Positions 53,043-61,784 are shown, counted from the stretch's first letter. The stretch: 64,000 nt of DNA from Pedobacter ginsengisoli (GCF_030244015.1 NZ_JASSYX010000003.1:620001-684000); one strand, 5' to 3'. The notes: a model not told the origin generated them from the letters alone. Made by a program: numbers and translations.

Positions 53043-53410
53043 TACTTGGTTAAGTTTATTGGATTATTATTGGATTGATCGTCCGCTACTTTTTTGGAAG
53101 TATTGATGGCGTAGGCCAGCTCCTGCCAGGTTCCGTCAAGCTGATTCAATATAGATCTGCCTTCTTCAGTCAGCACATAATATTTGCGCGGGGGTCCGGA
53201 TGTGGATTCTATCCAGTTATAGCTCAGCAAGCCATTGTTTTTGAGGCGGGTGAGCAATGGATAAAGCGTTCCTTCTACTACGAGCAGACGGGCCGACTTC
53301 AATTCTGCGATGATATCCGAGGCATAAATCTGTCCCCTGGATATGATCAGGAGCACACAGTATTCCAGTATGCCCTTCCGCATTTGTGTTTGTGTATTTT
53401 CTGCTATCAT
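53042..53410 (-). CDS. PadR-family transcriptional regulator
   Basis: From ATG at 53410 the protein is 122 residues, a normal length for PadR. The winged helix-turn-helix region includes MRKGILEYCVLLIISRGQIYASDIIAEL and the wing LLVVEGTLYPLLTRLKNNGLL, followed by PPRKYYVLTEEG. PadR proteins repress genes until they bind a small ligand. Its stop overlaps the start of the PspC-domain gene by 1 nt, so it most probably regulates this operon. The longer frame to 53473 is unsupported. Confidence 0.93.
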   Translation of the reverse strand: MIAENTQTQMRKGILEYCVLLIISRGQIYASDIIAELKSARLLVVEGTLYPLLTRLKNNGLLSYNWIESTSGPPRKYYVLTEEGRSILNQLDGTWQELAYAINTSKKVADDQSNNNPINLTK

Positions 53411-53644
53411 AATAATACAAAGATATATGTTTCGTATAGTAATATGCAATACATAGTACTGTATAAAATACATTTATCTTTTATATGTCTGATTACCAAT
53501 ACAATAATTTTCATATTACCCCTTCAATGTTAAGGAATTATCAGATTCTGATGAAACAAACAGAAGTTATCAACAATTCCACAAACGAATAGAATTATGG
53601 CTTGAGGTTTGATATTAACCAGATACACCTATCTACATCTACCT

Positions 53645-53800
53645 ATGTTAATTAAATTAAACCCCGTCCACGCTTTTGCCAGGCAAAAAGAGGAAGTCCA
53701 GCCCAGAGCGCTGACCAGACAGCAGCGTATCGCCTGTGACCGCATTGTTATTTTGGTTATATTTTTAACCACAATAGTTGCAGCAGTGCTCTTGTCTTAG
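53645..53800 (+). CDS. Small single-span membrane protein, hypothetical
   Basis: From ATG at 53645 it encodes 51 residues: a basic, hydrophilic N-terminal half (VHAFARQKEEVQPRALTRQQR) and one C-terminal hydrophobic helix (IVILVIFLTTIVAAVLLS). The charge pattern suggests an N-in single-span protein. I do not recognise a family. Its stop lies 1 bp from the convergent stop of the DAC-like gene. The longer frame from 53609 has no start support. It is a plausible but unproven gene. Confidence 0.45.
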   Translation: MLIKLNPVHAFARQKEEVQPRALTRQQRIACDRIVILVIFLTTIVAAVLLS

Positions 53801-53801
53801 T

Positions 53802-54944
53802 TTATAACAACAGGGTATCAATCCGTTGTGCCTGAACCTTGTTTTGATATGCAGACCAGGTGTATATGGTAAAATGTCCGTCTTGCGACGCCACGAGCGC
53901 AGTGGCATCCCGCTGATCATGAACAAACTGGGCAGCAGAAAGGTGGCGTGTCCCGCCGACCTTAGCTGGATGTACCACTACAGCATCTCCCCCTGAAATG
54001 GGTTCTGAAAAGGCAAGCTCATCTATATTGTCCTTACCTTTCGCCCTTCCTATTTTAGCACCGAACGCCAGCAGCTCATAGTTGCTGCTGATGATGGTTG
54101 CCCCGTCTATTGCCGTAAGACCGGCAAGGTGATCTACCTCACGTTTTAAAGCTGTTTGCCAAAAGATCTGGCTGGACTCTTTCCTGTCCTGCTGTAATAA
54201 TTTAGAAAGCCCGTTAAAAGACGGTTGAACATAATATTGAATAGGCTTTATAATGGACTGAAGCCAGTTGTTGTTTTCATTGTCTACTACGAGCAATGTA
54301 CCACCCCGGGCATGTGCGCGCATGGAAACAGCCAGCTGGATCAGAACATTAACAGAATCGTTCCAGTAAGAAGGCGCGGTAAGGTCCAGCAGCGACAGCA
54401 GCATCGGCGGGCAATCAGGAATGCTGGTACTGTTCCCATCAACCATTTTTACCTGATCTCCTTTGAGCACCGCGACATTCGTGAATTTTCCGAAACCATA
54501 GATCCTGCGGTGTTTGATCACCAGCAGTGCCGGCTCAGAAACATCAACTACAAAACAAAAATTTGGTATGCTTACGGTGGTGCCCCAGATGTAAAGTTCA
54601 CCGTCGTCTACCCAGATGCCCAGGTGAATCCCTGCACGTTCGACTCCTGGCGCAAGTTTGGTAAGAATGCCCGGATTTAATTTAAACCGCTGTTTGAACA
54701 GCAATGGATTACCCGCTTGCTGTGGCGGAAGAAATGCAAGGGAAATCTTTGGGGAATGTCCTTCTTCTTTGCGCAGGCTCGCCCAAAACGTAGCGTCCAG
54801 TATGGCCTCAACTACCCTGGCAGTAGGTTGCGGAGCAAGATCTTCTTCTCCTTTTTCTTTGGCAGCAGCGAGATGCTCAGCAAAAATAGCCTCAACTTTT
54901 GGCGCAATAAGCCGTGCTGCCTGGTAGGTAGATGGATAGATCAT
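53802..54944 (-). CDS. DAC-like sensor-domain protein (DACNV type)
   Basis: This 380-residue soluble protein ends with a domain related to diadenylate cyclases (DisA/CdaA). Motifs are Asp280-Gly-Ala in AIDGATIIS, AFGAKIGRA, and GTRHLSAAQF with Arg333-His334 (canonical motif RHR or RHRAA). I associate this layout with the DACNV family of 'probable sensor domains', by recall. The first ~230 residues hold a separate domain (KISLAFLPPQQAGNPLLF, HLGIWVDDGELYIWGT). The spacing between DGA and RH (about 53 residues) is longer than in true cyclases, so binding rather than making a cyclic dinucleotide is more likely. It lies between a small membrane protein and the TonB receptor, without obvious partners. 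Confidence 0.72.
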   Translation of the reverse strand: MIYPSTYQAARLIAPKVEAIFAEHLAAAKEKGEEDLAPQPTARVVEAILDATFWASLRKEEGHSPKISLAFLPPQQAGNPLLFKQRFKLNPGILTKLAPGVERAGIHLGIWVDDGELYIWGTTVSIPNFCFVVDVSEPALLVIKHRRIYGFGKFTNVAVLKGDQVKMVDGNSTSIPDCPPMLLSLLDLTAPSYWNDSVNVLIQLAVSMRAHARGGTLLVVDNENNNWLQSIIKPIQYYVQPSFNGLSKLLQQDRKESSQIFWQTALKREVDHLAGLTAIDGATIISSNYELLAFGAKIGRAKGKDNIDELAFSEPISGGDAVVVHPAKVGGTRHLSAAQFVHDQRDATALVASQDGHFTIYTWSAYQNKVQAQRIDTLLL

Positions 54945-54980
54945 GCCATAAAGTTAATTGATTTACGGCAAAGAACTACA

Positions 54981-57248
54981 TCATTTAATTGTCAATCTCA
55001 CACCGAGAAAACCTCTTATATTTTGATTGGGGCCGTAGACATAAGTAGGATCAAAAGTTAAATTGTAAGGATTGTCTACGTCTGGGCGTTTGTCAAAAGG
55101 GTCGTTTGTCCTAGCAATAATGAAGGGATTTCCTTTATTTGGCGTCCAGTTGAGCAAGTTTTTGACCCCGCCATAGATCTCAATATTTTTAAAGCCAGCA
55201 AAGGTAAGCTGGATATTCTGTATGCTCCAGACCGGGGAATATTCCTTTCGCGGATCAAGCTCACCAAGTAGCGGGAGACGCATCGGGCTATAGATATTTC
55301 CAGTATAATCCAGCGATAGTTTGAGTGGCCTGATCTTGTAAGATACCGCCCAGTTGCCCGAAAATTTCTCAGTAAGGATCTGCTGCTTTTTGATTCCCTG
55401 TTCATAAGTAGCAACATCCTGATAAGTTGCCCCGACAATAAACTTTAGTCCGTTATTGAATGTAACATCTATATTGGTGCTCAGTCCTTTGCTCACAGCA
55501 TGGCCATCCAGGTTATTGTATATGATCTTATTGGGATCGCTGTCAAAATCTCCAATGATCCTATTGTTGAAATAGGTATAAAATGCAGAAGTTTCTACGC
55601 CGATGAACGTTCCGTTGCCGGTATATATTTTTTTCAGGTAGTTCAGATTGACATTATATGTTTTTTCAGGCCTGAGCTTATTCGGGATCTCGACAATCCT
55701 GGCTCCTGTAAGTGCCGCGTGGTCCTCCGTAAAAATGTTGACCACCCTAAATCCTGTTCCGGCATTTAGACGAAGGATATTATTTTCATTGGGGCTCCAT
55801 TTGTAGGCCATCCTCGGGGTAAAAATATTGCCATGAACTGAATTGTAATCGTATCTAAAACCGAAAAGCAATTTGTGCTCTCTGCTCAGCGCAATCTCAT
55901 CCTGCACAAAAAGGCCCGGCAGCCAGGTATTCTTTTCAATCGCCTGGTTCACGCCTGTGGTAGCTGGTGTATTGTCGTCATAAAAACTATACCTGAGTGC
56001 TGACCCAAAAAGCAGATCATGGTTGCCGAATTGCTTGTCCCATGTCAGCTGGCCGAAACCTATTTTCTGTTTAGCTATGTAAGAAGTGGTGCCATATCGA
56101 CTATTCTGGTCATGACTATTGAATGAAAAAGCAAGGAATAATTTTTCGTTAACGGGTAATTGATAATTGCCGATCAGTTCCCAGCGACTGGTATAAATGC
56201 TTTCGCCATAAACCTGATCACCACCGCGGTAAGACTTATTCCATTGCATCTCTCCACCCCAGCGGTCTTCATACATAAACCTGGCACCAAGCGTAAAGAT
56301 GCGCTTCTCCGGCCGCTCAAAGTTCCATTTCTGGAATAAAGACACGCGGTCTGACAAGGTCACGTCGGTAAAGTTATCGTGGTTATGATCCACCGGGTTG
56401 CCATATTTGAAATAATTTAAGCCCGTAAGAACGGTCGCTTTTTTCCCGGCGTTGAACTTGAGGGAAAGGTCAGTATTGTGCTCCTGGTAGCTTGTAGTAA
56501 AGACGTCGGCGGAGAATAACGCTGCGTTTTGTGGCTTTTTGGTGATGATATTGATCAGCCCGCCAACTGCTTCACTGCCATATAATGAAGAGGCAGGACC
56601 TTTCACAATTTCAATTTGATCTACCAGTGAATTGGGGATTCCGGAAAGTCCGTAAACACTGGAAAGGCTGCTCACTATCGGCATGCCGTCAATCAGGATC
56701 ATGGTATAAGGCCCTTCTAATCCGTTGATATGGATATCACCGGTGTTACAAATATTGCAATTGAGCTGAGGCCTCACACCATTGACATTTTGCAGGGCTT
56801 CAAAAATATTTGGCGTGGGGTTTTTCCTGAAATATTTATAAGAGTAGACTTCTACGGGAACGGGACTTTCTATTCGGCTCACCTCCTTTAATGTGCCGGT
56901 AACCACTACTTCATCAAGATCATTTTTAAAATTGCTCAGATCGAAATTGAGTTCCGTGGTCTCTCCTTGTTTTAAATTGACGGTCCTGACCATTTTTTTG
57001 AAACCAACTCCTGATGCTTCAATCTTATATGTCCCGGCCGATAAATTACTGAAAACATATAAACCTGAACTGTCCGTCTTACTTTTGATCTGCGTGGGTT
57101 GGATGCTGATGTTGATGTCAGACAACGGCAATGCCTCAGAAATCACCTTACCCCTTACTGCCGATGTCTGTGCAGATGCAGTAATATCAACAAGCATTGA
57201 AAAAAGCAGGAAACCAATAAAAAACACGGCAAGTCGGTATATTTTCAT
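54981..57248 (-). CDS. TonB-dependent receptor, probably for a metal complex
   Basis: This 755-residue outer-membrane receptor has a signal peptide (about 1-27), a carboxypeptidase-regulatory-like domain (about 28-105, VRGKVISEALPLSDINISI), a plug (about 115-235, with CNICNTGDIHINGLEGPYTM and EIVKGPASSLYGSEAVGG), and a 22-strand-type barrel ending GFLGVRLTIK. It takes up a ligand with energy from TonB/ExbBD. It is divergent from a DtxR/MntR-type metal regulator, and the 116-bp gap between them contains a perfect palindrome (57287-57302), so the ligand is probably an iron, manganese or haem complex. Confidence 0.92.
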   Translation of the reverse strand: MKIYRLAVFFIGFLLFSMLVDITASAQTSAVRGKVISEALPLSDINISIQPTQIKSKTDSSGLYVFSNLSAGTYKIEASGVGFKKMVRTVNLKQGETTELNFDLSNFKNDLDEVVVTGTLKEVSRIESPVPVEVYSYKYFRKNPTPNIFEALQNVNGVRPQLNCNICNTGDIHINGLEGPYTMILIDGMPIVSSLSSVYGLSGIPNSLVDQIEIVKGPASSLYGSEAVGGLINIITKKPQNAALFSADVFTTSYQEHNTDLSLKFNAGKKATVLTGLNYFKYGNPVDHNHDNFTDVTLSDRVSLFQKWNFERPEKRIFTLGARFMYEDRWGGEMQWNKSYRGGDQVYGESIYTSRWELIGNYQLPVNEKLFLAFSFNSHDQNSRYGTTSYIAKQKIGFGQLTWDKQFGNHDLLFGSALRYSFYDDNTPATTGVNQAIEKNTWLPGLFVQDEIALSREHKLLFGFRYDYNSVHGNIFTPRMAYKWSPNENNILRLNAGTGFRVVNIFTEDHAALTGARIVEIPNKLRPEKTYNVNLNYLKKIYTGNGTFIGVETSAFYTYFNNRIIGDFDSDPNKIIYNNLDGHAVSKGLSTNIDVTFNNGLKFIVGATYQDVATYEQGIKKQQILTEKFSGNWAVSYKIRPLKLSLDYTGNIYSPMRLPLLGELDPRKEYSPVWSIQNIQLTFAGFKNIEIYGGVKNLLNWTPNKGNPFIIARTNDPFDKRPDVDNPYNLTFDPTYVYGPNQNIRGFLGVRLTIK

Positions 57249-57286
57249 TTATCTAATTTTAACATTAACATCACAAAACTATAAAA

Positions 57287-57302
57287 GTTAGATTAATCTA
57301 AC
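57287..57302. promoter_or_regulatory. 16-bp palindrome, probable DtxR/MntR-type operator
   Basis: GTTAGATTAATCTAAC is a perfect palindrome in the gap between the divergent TonB receptor and DtxR-like genes, 39 bp before the receptor start. It resembles the TTAGGTTA..TAACCTAA type of operator bound by DtxR/IdeR/MntR proteins. The binding protein is inferred to be the neighbouring regulator. Confidence 0.7.
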
Positions 57303-57329
57303 AAATATTATTCGACATTTATTATTCAG

Positions 57330-57360
57330 TTGTTTTAACTAACAATTTCATCTAAGTTTG
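57330..57360 (+). promoter_or_regulatory. Promoter of the DtxR-like gene
   Basis: TTG at 57330-57332 is followed after 20 nt by TAAGTTTG at 57353-57360, a full match to the Bacteroidota promoter. The box ends 4 nt before the ATG at 57365, predicting a leaderless mRNA. Confidence 0.7.
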
Positions 57361-57364
57361 TAGT

Positions 57365-58033
57365 ATGCTATCTTATACAGAAGAAAACTATTTGAAGGCT
57401 TTACTAAAACTGAGTTTTCAAAATGAAGAAAAACCAGAGGCAGGAACCAATGAAATGGCAGCTTACCTGGGTGTAAAACCAGCCACTGCTACGGATATGC
57501 TCAAAAAGCTGAAAGAGAAGGACCTGGTTACCTATAAGAAATATGGGAAGATCCTGCTTACCGACACGGGTAAAAAGAATGGGATCGCCATTTTAAGAAA
57601 GCACAGGCTCTGGGAGACTTTTCTGTATGAGAAACTGGATTTTAGTTGGGATGAGGTGCATGAAGTTGCTGAGCAGCTGGAACATATCCAGTCTGCCAAG
57701 CTGGTCGACAAGCTGGAAGAGTTCCTTGACTTTCCGGAGTTTGATCCTCACGGGGACCCTATCCCAAAGGCCAATGGTGAGATGCCGGTGATCGCTAAAA
57801 CGCTCCTGGCGGAGCTAAAAGCCGGCGATACCTGTAGTGTTGCAGCGGTAAAAGATACTTCGACCTTATTCCTGCAGTACCTGGAAAAACTTCAGATCAC
57901 CATCGGAACAAAGATCAAGATTATTGAAGTGATCGATTTTGACGGATCTTTATATGTCGGCATAGCCGGAGGAGAACCCAGGAGTGTGTCCATGAAATTT
58001 GCAGAGAGTTTGTTTGTACAAAAGTTATTATAG
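57365..58033 (+). CDS. DtxR/MntR-family metal-dependent regulator
   Basis: This 222-residue regulator has an N-terminal winged helix (SYTEENYLKALLKLSFQNE, then AYLGVKPATATDMLKKL), a dimerisation and metal-binding middle domain (HRLWETFLYEKLDFSWDEVHEVAEQLEHI, DFPEFDPHGDPIP), and a C-terminal SH3/FeoA-like domain. Length and the LPEFDPHG-type block are characteristic. It represses metal-uptake genes when Fe2+ or Mn2+ is bound. The divergent TonB receptor and the palindrome at 57287-57302 are likely targets. The DUF2130 gene begins 9 nt downstream. Confidence 0.95.
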   Translation: MLSYTEENYLKALLKLSFQNEEKPEAGTNEMAAYLGVKPATATDMLKKLKEKDLVTYKKYGKILLTDTGKKNGIAILRKHRLWETFLYEKLDFSWDEVHEVAEQLEHIQSAKLVDKLEEFLDFPEFDPHGDPIPKANGEMPVIAKTLLAELKAGDTCSVAAVKDTSTLFLQYLEKLQITIGTKIKIIEVIDFDGSLYVGIAGGEPRSVSMKFAESLFVQKLL

Positions 58034-58042
58034 CAGAAAGAT

Positions 58043-59326
58043 ATGTCAACAGAGATAAAATGTCCCAATTGTGCACATACTTTTCCTATTGAAGAGGTGA
58101 TGGCCGAGGAGTATAAAAAAGACCTCCGGGAAAAGATGGTTTCTTTTACCAAACAAAAGGAAGAGGAATTCGCAAAGAAACAAAATGAGTTTGCCCTGCA
58201 GCAAAAGCAAAGGGAAGCCGCATTTGAACAGCAGCAAAAACAGCAGGCCCTGGCTTATGAACAAAAGCTCGCGGAAGAGAAAAAACATCTGCAAGCTGCT
58301 CTTGAGGAAAGCCTGCGTAAAAGCATTGCGACAGATTTTGAAAATAAGCTGCAAATGCTGGACAACGCCAATAAGGAAAATGAGGAGCGGCTGAAACAGG
58401 CCCGGGCCAAAGAACTTGATTTCCTGAAAAAAGAGGCACAGATGAAGCAGCGGGAAGAGGAGCTTGAACTACAGGTACAGCGTAAGCTGCAGGAACAGCG
58501 CCTGGAAATGACCGAACAGATCAGGAAACAGGAGGCGGAAAAAAACAACATTAAAGAAACTGAGCATCAGCTGCGTGTGAAGGAACTGGAAAAGCAACTG
58601 GACGACCAGAAAAAACTGGCGGAAGAAATGAAGCGCAAGGCTGAGCAGGGATCGATGCAATTGCAGGGAGAAGTGCAGGAGCTGATATTGGAAGAACTGC
58701 TTAGAAATGCTTTCCCTTTTGACCTGATCACTGAGGTGGGCAAGGGCGTGAGGGGTGCGGATTGCGTACACCTGGTGCGGAACCAGTTTGGACAGGAGTG
58801 CGGCAAGATCATTTACGAAAGCAAACGCACCAAAGATTTCTCCATGGAATGGATAGAGAAACTGAAAAAAGATATGCGAAGCATAGGGGTCGACGTAGCT
58901 GTGATCGTGACCCAGTGTTACCCCAAAGGGATGGATTGCTTTGGTGAAAAAGACGGTGTATGGATCTGCTCTTTTGATGAGGTAAAGGCAGTTTCTTACA
59001 TTCTAAGGGATGGAATCCTCAAATTGTACGGAGCCGCAAAATCCCAGGAAAACCGTGGGGACAAAATGCATATGCTCTATGACTACCTGACCAGCACTGA
59101 GTTCTCAGAACAGTGGAAAGCAATTCGTGAGGGCTTTATGAGCATGAAGCTGTCTATACAACGGGAACGCGATGCTATGGAGAAGCTTTGGAAAGCCAGG
59201 GAAAAACAGCTCGAAAAGGTTATGCTTAATGCAGCCCACGTCCGGGGCTCTATTGAAGGTATTGCCGGAACCGACAGCATCCAGCTGAGCCTGACAGATG
59301 ACGACGAGCCTTTGCTGCTGGAATAA
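58043..59326 (+). CDS. DUF2130 protein with long coiled coil
   Basis: This 427-residue protein starts with a short zinc-ribbon-like segment (CPNCAHTFPIEE, Cys at 8 and 11, no second pair visible). A long charged coiled coil rich in Gln, Glu and Lys extends over about 30-215. The DUF2130 domain occupies about 215-400 (LILEELLRNAFPFDLITEVG, GADCVHLVRNQFGQECGKIIYESKRTK-like). This domain has the core of a restriction-endonuclease-like nuclease (the IIYESKRTKDF block resembles an E-x-K motif), as in RmuC. DNA-processing activity is inference. It may be co-transcribed with the DtxR-like gene. Confidence 0.88.
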   Translation: MSTEIKCPNCAHTFPIEEVMAEEYKKDLREKMVSFTKQKEEEFAKKQNEFALQQKQREAAFEQQQKQQALAYEQKLAEEKKHLQAALEESLRKSIATDFENKLQMLDNANKENEERLKQARAKELDFLKKEAQMKQREEELELQVQRKLQEQRLEMTEQIRKQEAEKNNIKETEHQLRVKELEKQLDDQKKLAEEMKRKAEQGSMQLQGEVQELILEELLRNAFPFDLITEVGKGVRGADCVHLVRNQFGQECGKIIYESKRTKDFSMEWIEKLKKDMRSIGVDVAVIVTQCYPKGMDCFGEKDGVWICSFDEVKAVSYILRDGILKLYGAAKSQENRGDKMHMLYDYLTSTEFSEQWKAIREGFMSMKLSIQRERDAMEKLWKAREKQLEKVMLNAAHVRGSIEGIAGTDSIQLSLTDDDEPLLLE

Positions 59327-59335
59327 TATTTTAAT

Positions 59336-59641
59336 ATGATTTACGCAAAAAAGAAAATTCAGCATGCTTCAAACCTGGTGGCACAGACGGCAAAGATCAT
59401 TACCAATGTTAACGAACTCGAGGAAAAGAACCTGTTGCGCATAGAAGGGAATGAGGTTTTTGTTTATCCCCAGATCTGGAAAGATAAGGTAACGGCACTG
59501 AACTGGATCAAATGCCTGCATTTGTATTGCATGGTCAAAAAACGTTTTAAAGAAAGCGATACGCTCCATTTTAAGCATTTCGAAACCGGGGAGCTCATCG
59601 GCTCCTTTAAGCATAAAAAAGCCAGCGTACTGATTTTCTAG
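59336..59641 (+). CDS. Small hypothetical protein
   Basis: This 101-residue protein begins MIYAKKKIQHASNLV and contains KIITNVNELEEKNLLR and KVTALNWIKCLHLYCMVKKRF. No signal peptide or membrane span is seen. I do not recognise the family. It lies 9 bp after the DUF2130 gene and looks co-transcribed with it; its stop overlaps the convergent rlmF gene by 4 bp. Confidence 0.6.
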   Translation: MIYAKKKIQHASNLVAQTAKIITNVNELEEKNLLRIEGNEVFVYPQIWKDKVTALNWIKCLHLYCMVKKRFKESDTLHFKHFETGELIGSFKHKKASVLIF

Positions 59642-60594
59642 GCCTTATTCTTAGTCCATCTTTTCATTGTCCATTCCCGGCGGGCTTGCTTCCCCATAAA
59701 TGTCCAGGCGACGAAACGGCTGACCTTCTGTCCCTGAGCCATCTCTATTGTCCGGATTTCTGCCGGCCTGAGTGCCTCCAGCATGTGGTAAATGTAGGGC
59801 AGGTTGCTACTTTTGGAAACCAGGCTGCTAAACCACAGACACTGCCCGCCGATGTCTTTGCTTTCCATGATCATATTCCGGATAAAGGCCGCCTCCCCGC
59901 CTTCATACCAGAGTTCCGCATCTTTTCCTCCGAAATTAAGCGCAGCTGTTTTGTCTCTGTCTCTGCTCAGGTTTTGCACTTTTCTTTTATTACCGGACCG
60001 GGCTTCTTCAGCAGAAGCATGAAAGGGCGGGTTGCAAATACTGAAATCATATAGCTCACCAGGGCTGACAAGTCCTTTAAAGATGTACTGCTTATTGGAC
60101 TGATATTTTAAAACAATATCAGCGGACAACGAGGAGTTAGCTGCACAGATTGCTTTCGCTGCCTTTATCGCATATTGGTCAATTTCGGAGCCTGTAAAGC
60201 TCCAGCCATATTCCTGGTGGCCGATGATCGGATAGATACAATTAGCGCCTGTGCCGATATCCAGACCTTTAACCTGCCGGCCGTTTGGAATGACTCCATC
60301 GTGATCTGACGACAAAAGATCCGCGACATAATGAATATAGTCGGATCGTCCGGGGATAGGCGGACAAAGATAGCCCTCCGGGATATCCCAGTGATCGATC
60401 CTGTAGAAGTATTTCAACAGGGCTTTGTTCAGTGCCTTAACGGAATCAGGATTGGAAAAATCAACAGAAAGATCACCATAAGTGTTATTGAACACATAGG
60501 GAGCAAGTTCGGGACAGCTCTTGATGAGTTCCGGAAAATCGTATCTTGAACGGTGTTTGTTCCTGGGATGAAGGGAAACTTTTTCTACAGACAT
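59638..60594 (-). CDS. rlmF: 23S rRNA (adenine-1618-N6)-methyltransferase
   Basis: RlmF methylates N6 of A1618 in 23S rRNA. The 318-residue protein has the family N-terminus (LHPRNKHRSRYDFPELIKS), the AdoMet-binding region GLDIGTGANCIYPIIGH, and the catalytic NPPF motif in SICNPPFHASAEEA. The C-terminal SRFVAWTFM block is also typical. Length is normal. A TACCTTTG box 15 nt before the start (60610-60617 on the minus strand) is a possible promoter. It is divergent from dgkA. Confidence 0.96.
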   Translation of the reverse strand: MSVEKVSLHPRNKHRSRYDFPELIKSCPELAPYVFNNTYGDLSVDFSNPDSVKALNKALLKYFYRIDHWDIPEGYLCPPIPGRSDYIHYVADLLSSDHDGVIPNGRQVKGLDIGTGANCIYPIIGHQEYGWSFTGSEIDQYAIKAAKAICAANSSLSADIVLKYQSNKQYIFKGLVSPGELYDFSICNPPFHASAEEARSGNKRKVQNLSRDRDKTAALNFGGKDAELWYEGGEAAFIRNMIMESKDIGGQCLWFSSLVSKSSNLPYIYHMLEALRPAEIRTIEMAQGQKVSRFVAWTFMGKQARREWTMKRWTKNKA

Positions 60595-60609
60595 GGCTTA
60601 AAAATTATC

Positions 60610-60617
60610 CAAAGGTA
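60610..60617 (-). promoter_or_regulatory. Candidate -7 box of rlmF
   Basis: TACCTTTG on the minus strand matches TAnnTTTG and lies 15 nt before the rlmF ATG. A TTG lies upstream, but only about 15 nt away, shorter than usual. Confidence 0.4.
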
Positions 60618-60696
60618 AAGCTTCCTGACAAACAATTGGATATGTAAAAAAGCATGACGTACTTTGCAGCTGTAATCTATCAACTGCTGAGGTCAA

Positions 60697-61056
60697 ATGA
60701 ACAAGTTTCTTAAAAGTTTCGGATATTCTTTTTCAGGCCTTGCTTATGCTTTTAAAGCCGAATGGAATTTTAGGTTTCACCTCATAGCCCTGCTATTGGT
60801 TACCCTGGCAGGCTGGTTCTTTGAGCTGAGCCTGAACGAGTGGCTCTGGATCACAGCAGCGGCCGGCATGGTGCTCACTGCCGAACTTTTCAATACAGCA
60901 ATTGAAGTGCTTGTAGACCTGATATCACCGGAGATCCACCCAAAAGCTAAAATAATTAAAGATGTAGCTTCAGCTGCTGTACTGCTAAGCGCTATCACTG
61001 CATTCATCATTGGCCTGATCATTTTCCTGCCTAAAATCTTTTTGCATGTTGCATAA
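60697..61056 (+). CDS. dgkA: Diacylglycerol kinase-family membrane enzyme
   Basis: This 119-residue protein has three transmembrane helices (about 28-45, 50-68 and 92-112) and the family's active-site segment GMVLTAELFNTAIEVLVDLI with conserved Glu and Asn residues. Members phosphorylate diacylglycerol or undecaprenol; the latter is usual outside the Proteobacteria, so the substrate remains open. The gene overlaps recO by 11 bp, indicating co-transcription. Confidence 0.9.
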   Translation: MNKFLKSFGYSFSGLAYAFKAEWNFRFHLIALLLVTLAGWFFELSLNEWLWITAAAGMVLTAELFNTAIEVLVDLISPEIHPKAKIIKDVASAAVLLSAITAFIIGLIIFLPKIFLHVA

Positions 61057-61771
61057 AACCCGTGGCATCATCTTAAAAACTACGCTGTATAGCGAAAGCA
61101 GTGTTGTGGTCCAGATTTTCACGGAGAAGTTCGGCATCCAGTCTTATATGATCAACGGGGTTAAAAAGCCCAGGGCAAAGATCAGTATGAATATGCTCCA
61201 GCCGCTTCATCTGGTGGATATGGTCGCCTATCACAAACACAATACTGGCATACAACGCGTCTCGGAACTACGGCCGGCTCCGGTTTATAGTACCATTCCC
61301 TACAATATCGTCAAGAGTACGGTCACTCAGTTTTTAAATGAGGTGCTTTATAAGAGCATCAGACAGCAAACAACCGATGAGCATCTATTTGATTTTATTT
61401 TTAGTGCCATGTGCTGGTTTGACGAATGCAGCCCGGAGAATGTCAATTTCCACCTGGCTTTTCTTTTGAAGCTTTCCAGGTTCCTGGGTTTCGCGCCCAG
61501 TACAATCACCAAAAATGATGATAACTATTTTGATCTGCAGGAAGGAGAATTCAAATCAAGAACACCCGCACACCCAAATTTTTTAAACAGGGAAGATGCT
61601 TTATTATTCATTTCCCTGTTTACTTCGCCGTTTGAAAAAATTAACGAAATAAAAATCGATAACAAAACCAGAAGATTTATATTAGATAAGATACTGGTTT
61701 ACTACACTTTACACACGGCTTCTTTTGGAGATATCCGATCCCACCAGGTATTGGAAGAGGTGCTTTCTTAA
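61046..61771 (+). CDS. recO: DNA repair protein RecO
   Basis: RecO works with RecF and RecR to load RecA at gaps. The 241-residue protein starts MLHKTRGIILKTTLYSESSVV, the N-terminal OB-fold signature, followed by KKPRAKISMNMLQPLHLVDMV. The C-terminal region is helical (LLKLSRFLGFAP). The zinc-finger cysteines found in some RecO proteins are not evident. ATG at 61046 lies in the end of dgkA (11-bp overlap). Confidence 0.94.
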   Translation: MLHKTRGIILKTTLYSESSVVVQIFTEKFGIQSYMINGVKKPRAKISMNMLQPLHLVDMVAYHKHNTGIQRVSELRPAPVYSTIPYNIVKSTVTQFLNEVLYKSIRQQTTDEHLFDFIFSAMCWFDECSPENVNFHLAFLLKLSRFLGFAPSTITKNDDNYFDLQEGEFKSRTPAHPNFLNREDALLFISLFTSPFEKINEIKIDNKTRRFILDKILVYYTLHTASFGDIRSHQVLEEVLS

Positions 61772-61784
61772 AATCTTCCAAAAG

